A DNA stretch of 64,000 bases. It comes from Nitrososphaera sp. Its GTDB lineage: Archaea; Thermoproteota; Nitrososphaeria; Nitrososphaerales; Nitrososphaeraceae. This document shows positions 43,021-50,833 of this stretch, one piece after another. Both the position numbers and the translations under genes were made by a program. Under the pieces are notes generated by a model that saw only the letters and a list, made by a program, of their open reading frames with translations, was not told the origin of the DNA and made no database searches. The stretch lies in the NCBI RefSeq assembly GCF_013388945.1, contig NZ_JACAEH010000021.1, positions 1 through 64,000 of the forward strand, given 5' to 3'. Each line of letters opens with the position of its first letter. The first letter of the stretch is position 1.

Positions 43021-43317
43021 CTAGTGAGCCAGAAGCGGTGCCTCTGCTTCAGGGTACTGCACCATCAGCTCCGACATGTGCGTAAAGTGGCCGAGAAACT
43101 CCCTGCCCTTTTCAGTCGTGCCGTACACAGTGGTGCCGTCCTCGATGCGCTGCTCTAAGAGCCCCTTGTCCTGGAGCTCGCCCAGATAGTAGAGTATCTG
43201 TTCGTAGCTCAGGTTTGCCCTGTACATGATGTGTGTCTTCTTGATCCCAACCGTTGACAGGTTAAGGATGTCGGCCATTATCTCGATTTTTCCCCTGTTG
43301 TTTTTTCGTGCAGACAT
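43021..43317 (-). CDS. Winged-helix regulator (HTH_45 type)
   Basis: This 98-residue protein reads RGKIEIMADILNLSTVGIKK, THIMYRANLSYEQILYYLGE, LQDKGLLEQRIEDGTTVYGT and TEKGREFLGHF, a clear match to the archaeal HTH_45 winged helix. It is the same family as the 30275 gene. It begins ATG 43317; an AT-rich stretch follows upstream. Target unknown. Confidence 0.85.
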   Translation of the reverse strand: MSARKNNRGKIEIMADILNLSTVGIKKTHIMYRANLSYEQILYYLGELQDKGLLEQRIEDGTTVYGTTEKGREFLGHFTHMSELMVQYPEAEAPLLAH

Positions 43318-43369
43318 TACCCTAATAGATTGTTACAGATTATTTTAGGGGGAGGGTGGAATTCGCTTA

Positions 43370-43385
43370 GGAACGCCCGTTTCAG
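43370..43385. repeat. 16-bp inverted repeat, left arm
   Basis: GGAACGCCCGTTTCAG at 43370-43385 is the exact reverse complement of CTGAAACGGGCGTTCC at 44665-44680. The two arms flank the exported-protein gene 43483-44625. Confidence 0.6.
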
Positions 43386-43482
43386 CGCCATTTCTTGGCG
43401 CAGCAGGTGCGTTCGGGGCTATTTCAAGTCGATTTGCGCTTCCGGGCCCTGTTATGCCTGTTTCAAAGAATCCCGAGGAGCT

Positions 43483-44625
43483 TCAGTCCCGGTCTTCAAG
43501 TATCTTTTTGGCGTCTTCCAGAATCCTGAGCGCCGAGTCAAGCGAAGCCTTGGCCGCGTCATAGTCTCCTTCCTCTATGGAAGCCCTGGCGCCGTTAATG
43601 AGCACAAACGAGGCGTTCACCTTTGCAAGCGCCCTTGGGACGCCGTCGGCCTGGCCGCGCAGCTCCTGCGCAGTGCTCTGCAGCCTGTCGGCCGCCGAAG
43701 TCAGGGACTGCGCCTGCGAGTCGCCGCCTTCAGCCTGCTGGATCAGTTTCTTGCGGGCCTCTTCGAGGAGCTGGTCTGCCGACTTTAACGACTCCTCGGC
43801 GCTGTCAGTCCTGTTTTCGCCGATGAGCTGCCGGGCGTCGCTCAAAAATCCGTCAATCCTGCTGAACTCCTCGTCCACCACGAGGTTGTTCTTGTCAGCA
43901 AGGTTTACGAGCTTGCCAAACAGATCTTGCAACCGGCCGAGCCATTCGTTTGCAGCAGAGACGCGGGTTTGCTCTTCCCTGACGTCGTCGGTCACAGCGC
44001 CCAGCCTGTCCGGCGAGAGCAGGTCGAGTGCTTCCCTGAAATACGCAAGGGCCTGCTCCCTGTGCTCGCCTGCGAACTCGACGTCCCCGCGCTCGACTCC
44101 CTGGAGGGTGAGCGAAGCCTCCGCCGCGCCCTTGCTGTAGGCCTCTGCGGCGCGCTCGGGTATCGCCAGGTTTGCGTCAAGCATTTCGCGCACCCGGGCG
44201 TTCACGACATCCTGCGCCTCAGTCACCGTCGACTTGATTGCGCGCAGCTCAAAGCTGTCTTCCACTTCCTGCTTGCCCCGCACTGCAAAAGAGGCGGACG
44301 TGGTCTCGTCGGCGTGAGCGGCAGTCACCTTGAAATCGCCCGCGCCGCAGTCCGTGATGTTCATGGGTCTCGAGACAAACGAGCCGTCTCGGAGTGGCCT
44401 GACGTTCTGCCTTGCGCATTCGTCCCCGCCGCTTGTTACTTTTACCAGCACGGGCCGCGGGTCGTCGGCGTCTGACACCGTGCCTGCCACCACCACGCGC
44501 TCGCCCTCTTCATAGACTCCCTTGCTCGTTGTAATGTAAAACGACTGGGCCTGCGCGGTGACTGCTGGCAGCGATGCAGCAATCGCTAGAGCAAGTACAA
44601 TGCCGGCCGTCCTCGCCCACCCCAT
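43483..44625 (-). CDS. Secreted protein: Ig-like domain plus long helical region
   Basis: This 380-residue protein has a Sec signal (1-27, ending AQA) and a beta-sandwich domain (about 28-120; SFYITTSKGVYEEGERVVVA, Cys pair GGDECARQN and DCGAGD). A long coiled-coil-like helical region follows to the end (FGKLVNLADKNNLVVDEEFS, ADQLLEEARKKLIQQAE). No membrane anchor is present. It could be a surface adhesin or stalk. It is flanked on both sides by a perfect 16-bp inverted repeat. Confidence 0.77.
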   Translation of the reverse strand: MGWARTAGIVLALAIAASLPAVTAQAQSFYITTSKGVYEEGERVVVAGTVSDADDPRPVLVKVTSGGDECARQNVRPLRDGSFVSRPMNITDCGAGDFKVTAAHADETTSASFAVRGKQEVEDSFELRAIKSTVTEAQDVVNARVREMLDANLAIPERAAEAYSKGAAEASLTLQGVERGDVEFAGEHREQALAYFREALDLLSPDRLGAVTDDVREEQTRVSAANEWLGRLQDLFGKLVNLADKNNLVVDEEFSRIDGFLSDARQLIGENRTDSAEESLKSADQLLEEARKKLIQQAEGGDSQAQSLTSAADRLQSTAQELRGQADGVPRALAKVNASFVLINGARASIEEGDYDAAKASLDSALRILEDAKKILEDRD

Positions 44626-44664
44626 TTCCGCCGTTTATTACGGCCAGAGCTTATATCAGGAACT

Positions 44665-44680
44665 CTGAAACGGGCGTTCC
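44665..44680. repeat. 16-bp inverted repeat, right arm
   Basis: CTGAAACGGGCGTTCC, reverse complement of the arm at 43370-43385, 1.28 kb away. Confidence 0.6.
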
Positions 44681-44748
44681 GCATGGCCCGAAATGGAGCC
44701 GGGCTCTACGCGTGTCGTATATATTACTAGTCTGCGAAAATACACCTC

Positions 44749-45447
44749 GTGCCCGTTCCACGCACGCTTGTGGCCGTCTTTCTGACGCTTGTCGTGCTTG
44801 TACCGCTTGCAGCATACGCACAGGGCGACCAGGCCTACGACATTGTCAAGGGCGAGCGCAACGAAAGCTTTGTCCTGCCGTACGGGGCCGCAAACCACGA
44901 TCGCAGGGACCCCGTGGTATACACCTTTGACCAGCCCATCGGCCAGAACTGGATAATGGGCGTGCAAAACACGCTGTCCTATACTACAAAGCAGGACGCC
45001 AAGGTGGTGATGGTGCTGCGCGAGCAGGCCCCGAGCGAAAAGTTCATCGAGATTTACATGTACGGCGGAGATGTCAGGAAATATGTCGTGAACGTGAACA
45101 GCCCGGAGATAGGCTACACCACCATCTACAGCAATGACGAGAGAGGATGGTCCACCGAGGGTCCTGTCGGAGTTACCCACGTGGAAAACCAGGGGCTTCT
45201 CATCTCTGACGGCCAGCGCGTCGTGGTCGACAAGCTGGACGTGAACGGCTTTAACCTTGCGTCTGTAGAGGTGTACGGAAACGACGAATCAGGACTGCCC
45301 GCAAACGCCTACGCAGGCGCGGTCTCTTTCAGCCTGGTGTTTGGAAGCATAGTCGGCACGCCCGTCTACTATTTGCCCGGCGCGATAATGGCCGGAGTCG
45401 GGGCGGTGATAGGCATACTGCTGATTGTCAAGAAGAGGAAGAAGTAG
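44749..45447 (+). CDS. Exported protein with C-terminal membrane anchor
   Basis: This 232-residue protein has a signal (residues 1-24, LVAVFLTLVVLVPLAAYAQG) and an outside beta-rich domain (about 25-195) with FTY- and QNW-type aromatic strands. A C-terminal helix (GAIMAGVGAVIGILLIV) is followed by KKRKK. GTATATATTACTAG lies about 27 bases before the GTG start. No family is recognised; general layout is like the protein at 31439. Confidence 0.75.
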   Translation: MPVPRTLVAVFLTLVVLVPLAAYAQGDQAYDIVKGERNESFVLPYGAANHDRRDPVVYTFDQPIGQNWIMGVQNTLSYTTKQDAKVVMVLREQAPSEKFIEIYMYGGDVRKYVVNVNSPEIGYTTIYSNDERGWSTEGPVGVTHVENQGLLISDGQRVVVDKLDVNGFNLASVEVYGNDESGLPANAYAGAVSFSLVFGSIVGTPVYYLPGAIMAGVGAVIGILLIVKKRKK

Positions 45448-46093
45448 CGTAGTATCTGCAGGTTCTTTTCAGGTCGCAGGCCCTGCAGTTAGGCCTGACA
45501 GGCAGGCAGATGTTCTGGCCGTACATCACAAACGTGTCGTTCACCTTTGTCCACAGCTTTCTGTCGACTATTTTCAAAAGCTCCTGCTCGGTCTGCTCCG
45601 GCGTCTTTGTGCTAACGAGCCCCAGCCTGTTTGAGATGCGGTGCACGTGGACGTCTACTGGTATCGCAGGCTTGTCAAAGGCGTAGACAAGAACGCAGTT
45701 TGCGGTCTTGCGGCCGACTCCGGGCAGCTCTAGCAGCTTGTCGATGTCTGACGGGACCTTGCCTGCAAACTTGTCCACTATTTCCCGGGCGACCTGCTTT
45801 ATCCTTGCGGCCTTGACATTGTAAAAGCCGATGCTGTGGATTATCTTTTTTATTTCGCGGATGTCTGCCTTTGCAAGGGCCTCCGGCGTATTGTAAACTG
45901 CAAACAGCCTGTTCACGACCTTGGTGGTGTTTTCGTCCCGGGACCTTGCGGACAGTATGGTGCCTACAAGTATCTTGAAGGGGTCGCCGTGCTCTTCCAT
46001 CTGAAGCCCGCGCAGCGCGGTGAGCCGGGGCGGCTTTTCGCGGTGCAGAGTCTCCTCCATCTTTTTCAGTATAGCGCCCACGTCTGATGCCAA
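45428..46093 (-). CDS. nth: Endonuclease III (DNA glycosylase/AP lyase)
   Basis: This protein of about 221 residues removes oxidised pyrimidines. The helix-hairpin-helix is LPGVGRKTANCVLVYAF with catalytic Lys129, and Asp147 is in IPVDVHVHRISNRLGL. Four cysteines (196, 203, 206, 212: C-x6-C-x2-C-x5-C) hold a 4Fe-4S cluster. I chose TTG 46093 because GATTATATCG lies about 27 bases upstream on its strand; the frame stays open to 46162. It overlaps the exported-protein end by 20 bases. Confidence 0.92.
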   Translation of the reverse strand: MASDVGAILKKMEETLHREKPPRLTALRGLQMEEHGDPFKILVGTILSARSRDENTTKVVNRLFAVYNTPEALAKADIREIKKIIHSIGFYNVKAARIKQVAREIVDKFAGKVPSDIDKLLELPGVGRKTANCVLVYAFDKPAIPVDVHVHRISNRLGLVSTKTPEQTEQELLKIVDRKLWTKVNDTFVMYGQNICLPVRPNCRACDLKRTCRYYATSSSS

Positions 46094-46172
46094 GAGCAGG
46101 AAAACTATCTCTGCCCTCGATATAATCTCACTCCTCCAATGGTTATTATAGTCATTTGCCAAAGGTGAGATC

Positions 46173-47327
46173 GTGGAACTTGACCGGGAGGAAGAGAGGG
46201 CGCTCCGTGGCGAAAAGGGCGAGGCGCTTGCCTCCGCTTACCGCATCCTTGCCGCAATAGGCGAGGCGACGGGCGCAAAAAAACTCGTTCCCGTAAAATG
46301 GGCGCATGTCTCCGGCGTCAACTACAACACGATTGGCGACGCAGGCGTCCAGTTCCTTGACAGCTTTAGCAGGGAGGCAAGGGTCGCAATAAGGACGACT
46401 GTCAACCCGATGGGCTACGACATGAACCATCCTGAAGGCATCTCTGAAAAATTTGCAGAAAAGCAGGCGAGCATAGTCAGGTCGTACGAGCGCATGGGCG
46501 TCGAGCCCTCCTTTACCTGCACTCCCTACGACGTGTTTGACATGCCCCGCAAGGGGACGCAGGTGAGCTTTGCAGAGAGCAATGCAGCTGTATTCTCAAA
46601 CTCGCTCCTTGGTATAAAGACGAACAAAGAGTCAGCGCTCTCGGCGCTTGCAAGCTCTGTGACGGGCAAGGCGCCGCTCTCAGACCTCAGGCTCGACGAG
46701 GGCAGGAACCCAAATGTAAAGATCCAGGCAGACTTTGATTTCAAAAGCGAGCTTGACTTTGGCCTGCTCGGGTACTTTGCCGGCAAAAACGTCAAGGGCT
46801 CAAGCGTCGCGCTTGCAGGAGTTGATTCATTGTCGCGGCCGCAGGCAAAGGCGCTTTCAGCCGGCATAGGCACGTCCGGGTCGTGCGGCATGTTTACGCT
46901 TGGGAACCCCAAGGCAAAAGAAAAAATCTCTTTTGGAAAAGAAGAAGCAAGGAAGATAAAAGACGAACTGTCGACTGCCGACGACGGCGACGTCATCACT
47001 TTTGGCAGCCCGCAGCTCAACATCGAAGAGCTGAACACGCTCGCGAACCTGACTGAAGGCAAAAAGTTCAAGAAAAGGTGCATGATTTTCTGCTCGAGGG
47101 CGATTCACAACCAGGCAGTCAAGATAGGGCTTGCCGGCAGGCTCGAAAAAGCGGGCGGCGAGTTCATGTGCGACTCGTGCACCTGCCTCACGCCTTATGT
47201 CAGCAAGGAAAACTATGACTCGGTTATAACAAGCAGCGTCAAGGCGGCCTACTACATGAACAGCTCAAACAAGGTCGGCGTCGCGCTCAAGGACATGAAG
47301 ACCATAGTGAAGGAGTACACGCAATGA
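46173..47327 (+). CDS. Aconitase X, large subunit (phosphomevalonate dehydratase large subunit)
   Basis: This 384-residue protein of the aconitase X family reads KLVPVKWAHVSGVNYNTIGD, TTVNPMGYDMNHPEGISEKF, then CTPYDVFDMPRKGTQVSFAE and near the end CDSCTCLTP. Aconitase-type Cys residues hold an Fe-S cluster. With the small subunit it dehydrates (R)-5-phosphomevalonate in the archaeal mevalonate pathway (established for archaea). The GTG start has GTTATTATAG at about -27. Overlaps the small-subunit gene by four bases. Confidence 0.9.
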   Translation: MELDREEERALRGEKGEALASAYRILAAIGEATGAKKLVPVKWAHVSGVNYNTIGDAGVQFLDSFSREARVAIRTTVNPMGYDMNHPEGISEKFAEKQASIVRSYERMGVEPSFTCTPYDVFDMPRKGTQVSFAESNAAVFSNSLLGIKTNKESALSALASSVTGKAPLSDLRLDEGRNPNVKIQADFDFKSELDFGLLGYFAGKNVKGSSVALAGVDSLSRPQAKALSAGIGTSGSCGMFTLGNPKAKEKISFGKEEARKIKDELSTADDGDVITFGSPQLNIEELNTLANLTEGKKFKKRCMIFCSRAIHNQAVKIGLAGRLEKAGGEFMCDSCTCLTPYVSKENYDSVITSSVKAAYYMNSSNKVGVALKDMKTIVKEYTQ

Positions 47328-47734
47328 AGATCTCAGGCTGCAGGAAAATAGTCGGGGGCTCAGGCGAAGGCGCGGCGCTTGTCAGCTCGCAGCCGATAAA
47401 CTTTCTTGCGATGGTCGACGCAAAGACGGGCAGGATAACTGACGAAAAGCATGAGCTGTTCGGCAGGTCCCTGAAAGACACGGTCTTGGTGTTCCCAAAC
47501 GCGATTGGGAGCAGCGTCGGCGCGTACGTCTTTTACTCGCTGAGAGAATCAGGAACTGCTCCGGCGGCAATTGTCTGCACAAAGGCCGACATCACAACAG
47601 CGTCTGGCTGCGCAATAGCAAGGATACCTGTAGTGGACCTGCCTGCGAAAAAGCCCATCTCTTCAATCAAGGGCGGGACGCGCGTCAGGGTGGACGCAGA
47701 CAGCGGCACGATAGACTCCAATCGACAGATTTAA
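47324..47734 (+). CDS. Aconitase X, small (swivel) subunit
   Basis: This 136-residue DUF126-type swivel domain has SGCRKIVGGSGEGAALVSSQ, INFLAMVDAKTGRI, LVFPNAIGSSVGAYVFYSL and GCAIARIPVVDLPA. It starts ATG with a four-base overlap to the large subunit, so both form one unit. The pair links mevalonate-5-phosphate to isopentenyl phosphate production, feeding lipid chains. Confidence 0.92.
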   Translation: MKISGCRKIVGGSGEGAALVSSQPINFLAMVDAKTGRITDEKHELFGRSLKDTVLVFPNAIGSSVGAYVFYSLRESGTAPAAIVCTKADITTASGCAIARIPVVDLPAKKPISSIKGGTRVRVDADSGTIDSNRQI

Positions 47735-47760
47735 ACAGAAGAAGCAGAGAAAAGCTTGCA

Positions 47761-48294
47761 GTGAACAAGTTTGTATACGCGGCCGCAGGTGGCATCGCTG
47801 TCGCGGCCGTTGCGGTGTTTTTCCTTCTCGGGCCGGGGCTTGCGCTTCCAGGCCCGCAGGAGCGGCCGCAGGTGCAGGTGCTCCCGCCTGTAGTGTCGGT
47901 TACCGACGTGACCGTGACGGGAGTCGAGGGCGACGAGGCGCAGCTGCAGGTCAAGTTTGCAGTGAGCAACCCCAACCCTAGGTCGATGTACATAGAGGCC
48001 ATCCAGTACGACTTGTTCATCGATAACAGGCAGGTGACGCAGGGCCAGTGGGGAGACATAGCCGAGGGGTTCGTGGTGGGCTCGCAGGGGCTGCTGATAG
48101 TCTCGCAGGGGTCGTCGCCCATACCGGCAGTCACGACGACTGTTGAAAGAAACGACCAGATAGCGCAAGAGTGGGACAGCATGGTCGACGGCTCTGCCAC
48201 TTACACGATAACCGGCACGTCGGCGTACAGGCTGACCCAGGCAAACCTGGAGACCTCCGCGCTGGAAGAGACGTTCAGCGTGACATTTCCATAA
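47761..48294 (+). CDS. Membrane-anchored LEA14/WHy-like protein
   Basis: This 177-residue protein has an N-terminal anchor (residues 4-28, FVYAAAGGIAVAAVAVFFLL). Its outside domain has DVTVTGVEGDEAQLQVKFAV, SNPNPRSMYIEAIQYDLFID and RQVTQGQWGDIA, resembling LEA14/WHy domains of stress proteins. GTG start. It lies 26 bases after the small aconitase subunit. Role unknown; desiccation or stress protection is the family association. Confidence 0.78.
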   Translation: MNKFVYAAAGGIAVAAVAVFFLLGPGLALPGPQERPQVQVLPPVVSVTDVTVTGVEGDEAQLQVKFAVSNPNPRSMYIEAIQYDLFIDNRQVTQGQWGDIAEGFVVGSQGLLIVSQGSSPIPAVTTTVERNDQIAQEWDSMVDGSATYTITGTSAYRLTQANLETSALEETFSVTFP

Positions 48295-48369
48295 GATTTT
48301 ATGATAATATCACTTTGTGGAATATGCCATACCAATAAGGATAATAAGTTTGGAAAAAAACGCATCGGC

Positions 48370-48507
48370 ATGGCGGAAACAGCAGCTGCAATGATATTCG
48401 GTACGACGATCGGCGTGTTCATCTTCCTCGCTGCGATCCTCTTCGGGTCAAGGGCGAGGCGGTACAGCGGCGGATACACGTCAGCCGTGGAAAGCCACGG
48501 CGGCTGA
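48370..48507 (+). CDS. Small single-helix membrane protein
   Basis: This 45-residue protein begins MAETAAAMIFGTTIGVFIFL (one helix) and continues with FGSRARRYSGGYTSAVESHG. ATG 48370 has AATAAGGATAATAAG about 27 bases upstream; the frame upstream to 48301 is low in coding character. It is divergent in position from, and convergent with, the Cas4-like gene. Function unknown. Confidence 0.6.
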   Translation: MAETAAAMIFGTTIGVFIFLAAILFGSRARRYSGGYTSAVESHGG

Positions 48508-48513
48508 TCTTTT

Positions 48514-49170
48514 TTACTTGGCCTTCAGCTTGCCGAAAAGGTCGGCCAGGAGGTCCCCGCTTCCTTCTTTTACCTTTTCCCTTGCATAGCAGCGTGAATA
48601 ATACTTGCAGCTGGTGCAAAGGTCAGAGGGCTCGACTATGGGCACCTTGTTCTCTTTTAAAAGCGTGCTGAGCACCCTTGCGCGCCTGACTATCTCTTCA
48701 AACATCTTGTTGTTCCTGGTTATCGAAAACTCGGTGGTCTTGCCGTCGCCGGTCATGTATATGAGCATCCCGTCCTGCTTGCCAAGCGCAAACAGGCACG
48801 CGTTGAGGTAGAGCATGTGCCTCGGGTGCGGGACCTCGGGAAGCTCCGGAACCACCTCGAAGCGGACGACAAACTCGTCTGCTATTACCATGTCTGCGTC
48901 CACCTGCAGTGCCAGGCTGTCTGCCTTGTACTCGCCACGTACGTTGCTCAGGGCCTTGCGCATGCCGTGCGAAAGAAGGATCGACATCTTTGTCGCGTTG
49001 TCGACCGGCAGCGGGTCACGGCGCTCATAGTAGGCAAGCCGGGTGCAGAGCGCGGCCTCTATCGCGTGGATGCGGTCAGGGTTTGCCCTGTCTACCTTGA
49101 CGTTCAGGTCCTGGTACAACCTGTCAAAAGTCTTTTCGATTATCTCGCGCAGGTTGCGGTCTCCAAGCAT
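48514..49170 (-). CDS. Cas4/RecB-like protein with altered nuclease core
   Basis: This 218-residue protein has the Cas4-type cysteine layout: Cys42 (AALCTRLAYYERRDP) and Cys185, Cys188, Cys194 (DLCTSCKYYSRC), likely a 4Fe-4S cluster. The core LQVDADMVIADEFVVRFEVV keeps an Asp pair (91, 93) and Glu105, but the Lys of the E-x-K motif is Val107. The nuclease may be inactive. No CRISPR array or other cas gene was seen. It could act in DNA repair, as archaeal stand-alone Cas4 homologs may. Confidence 0.75.
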   Translation of the reverse strand: MLGDRNLREIIEKTFDRLYQDLNVKVDRANPDRIHAIEAALCTRLAYYERRDPLPVDNATKMSILLSHGMRKALSNVRGEYKADSLALQVDADMVIADEFVVRFEVVPELPEVPHPRHMLYLNACLFALGKQDGMLIYMTGDGKTTEFSITRNNKMFEEIVRRARVLSTLLKENKVPIVEPSDLCTSCKYYSRCYAREKVKEGSGDLLADLFGKLKAK

Positions 49171-49214
49171 CCTGCGCGCTGTACCACCCGGCGGTATATA
49201 TTGTTGTGCGGGAG

Positions 49215-50393
49215 CTAGTTCAGCCCGGGTCTTGCTTCCAGGACCGCTTTAATTGTAATTTCATGACCTGCCCTGTCGACTGAGAGCGTCACGCTGTCTC
49301 CGACTGCCTTTTGCTCTTCCAGGTACGTTATCAGATTCTCCATCCTCTTTGCGGAATGGCCGTCAATTGCAGTAATGATGTCGCCCTTCTCTGAAATGTT
49401 GCCTGCCCTGTCCACCGTCGTTCCCCTGATGCCCGCCTTGTCCGCAGGTCCGCCCTGCATAACGGTGTTCACTAGGATGCCCTTGTAGTTCTTTTCAAGC
49501 CCGAGCTCCCGGGCAAGGTCGGGGTTGATGCTGGCGCCTGATATCCCAAGCCACGGGTGGTCGTACGAGCCTTCCTTTGCTAGCACCGGCACTATGCGGT
49601 TCACGGTGTTGGACGGGATTGCAAAGCCCACGCCTGCAAAGTCGCCGGTGCTTGAGCGGATTGCAGTGTTGACGCCCACCACCTCGCCTTTTGTGTTAAG
49701 GAGCGGCCCGCCCGAGTTGCCAGGGTTTATCGCCGCGTCTGTCTGGATGACGTTTGGTATCGAAAAGCCCGAGCTCTCGTTTGGAAGCAGCCTGCCAAGC
49801 TGGCTTATGATGCCGGCAGTCATCGTGTTGCTAAGGCCAAAAGGGTTGCCTATTGCTATCACCGGCTCGCCTATTGCGACCTTTGACGAATCGGCCATCT
49901 TTAGCGGCTCAAGCGTCTCGGCCATTCTGTCGGTTATTTCGAGCACCGCAAGGTCGCTGTACGCGTCCCTGCCGAGCACCTCTGCAGAGTATGTGTTGCC
50001 GTCGGTGAACGTCACCTCTACTTCGCTTGCCCCGTCGACGACGTGGTTGTTGGTCACTATGTGGCCTTCTGTATCGTAGACAAAGCCCGAGCCAAGGACA
50101 GTCGACTGACTTTCAAGCGGCATGCCGTTTATGATGATGTTGCTGTTGACAGAAGATACCCTGGCTGTTATCTGGACCACCGAGTTTTCAACCTGGTTAT
50201 AGATTGCAGTCAGGTCGTTTGCCTGGACTGCAGTCTGCTGTTCAGCCTGCGCCGTTGCCTGCATGTTTGCCTGCGGCAGGTCAGGCTGCGAGACGGCAGG
50301 TTGCGAGAGATATGATGTGATGCCAGAACCAAGAAGAGCTCCAAGTGCCATGGCTGCTGCAACAAGTATTGCGCTTGAACGCGGTACGGCCAT
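49215..50393 (-). CDS. HtrA-type serine protease with PDZ domain
   Basis: This protein of about 392 residues has an N-terminal anchor (residues 8-28) and a Gln/Ala-rich linker. Its trypsin-like domain has triad His117 (TNNHVVDG), Asp147 (YSDLAVL) and Ser227 (GNSGGPLLN), followed by one PDZ domain (LGISGASINPDLARELGLEK to the end). It degrades or refolds damaged exported proteins. ATG 50393 has CATTATTTGCA about 27 bases upstream on its strand; the earlier ATG at 50483 lies beyond it. It is divergent from the zinc-ribbon gene. Confidence 0.94.
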   Translation of the reverse strand: MAVPRSSAILVAAAMALGALLGSGITSYLSQPAVSQPDLPQANMQATAQAEQQTAVQANDLTAIYNQVENSVVQITARVSSVNSNIIINGMPLESQSTVLGSGFVYDTEGHIVTNNHVVDGASEVEVTFTDGNTYSAEVLGRDAYSDLAVLEITDRMAETLEPLKMADSSKVAIGEPVIAIGNPFGLSNTMTAGIISQLGRLLPNESSGFSIPNVIQTDAAINPGNSGGPLLNTKGEVVGVNTAIRSSTGDFAGVGFAIPSNTVNRIVPVLAKEGSYDHPWLGISGASINPDLARELGLEKNYKGILVNTVMQGGPADKAGIRGTTVDRAGNISEKGDIITAIDGHSAKRMENLITYLEEQKAVGDSVTLSVDRAGHEITIKAVLEARPGLN

Positions 50394-50460
50394 GACTGTC
50401 GTATCGACGGTTGCAAATAATGCCTTACGTAACATAGTTAAGCAAGACATTATCAGCGTC

Positions 50461-50718
50461 ATGCCCAAAGCGCCTGCATGCAAGAGGACAGATGGCGTAA
50501 TGGGATGTAGGGGGATTTGTCCAAGCTACAGGGCGTACAGGTCCGAGGGGCCGAGCAGGTACGCGTGCGGACAAAAGCGCTGCCAGATATGCGACCTTTT
50601 CCTGAAATGCGACGGCAACCTCTGCCCGTGCTGCGGCTACAGGCTCAGGACCAAGCCGCGGGGCACAAAGTACAAGGAAAAGATGAGGGCGATGAAGGTC
50701 GCGCCGAGCGTCCGTTAA
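50461..50718 (+). CDS. Small zinc-ribbon protein, complete paralog of the gene at position 1
   Basis: This 85-residue basic protein has Cys-rich MGCRGICPSYRAYRSEG, YACGQKRCQICDLFLKCDGN and LCPCCGYRLRTKPRGTKYKE. It carries about eight cysteines, enough for two zinc sites. ATG 50461 has AACATAGTTAAG about 27 bases upstream. The C-terminal half is almost the same as residues encoded at 1-177. The basic tail suggests RNA or DNA contact, but that is inference. Confidence 0.8.
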   Translation: MPKAPACKRTDGVMGCRGICPSYRAYRSEGPSRYACGQKRCQICDLFLKCDGNLCPCCGYRLRTKPRGTKYKEKMRAMKVAPSVR

Positions 50719-50833
50719 CCATGTTAAGCCATTTTTTTAATACCGTGGCTGCCAGCTTCATGCTGCTAACCCAAAAGCTCGGGCCCTGTTCCGGGCGCCG
50801 CCTCTTCCTCTCGTCCACGGGCAGGGCCCGATT

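Noticed and set aside
48514-49170. A CRISPR-Cas locus
   Set aside because: No repeat-spacer array and no other cas genes were seen; only a Cas4/RecB-like protein.
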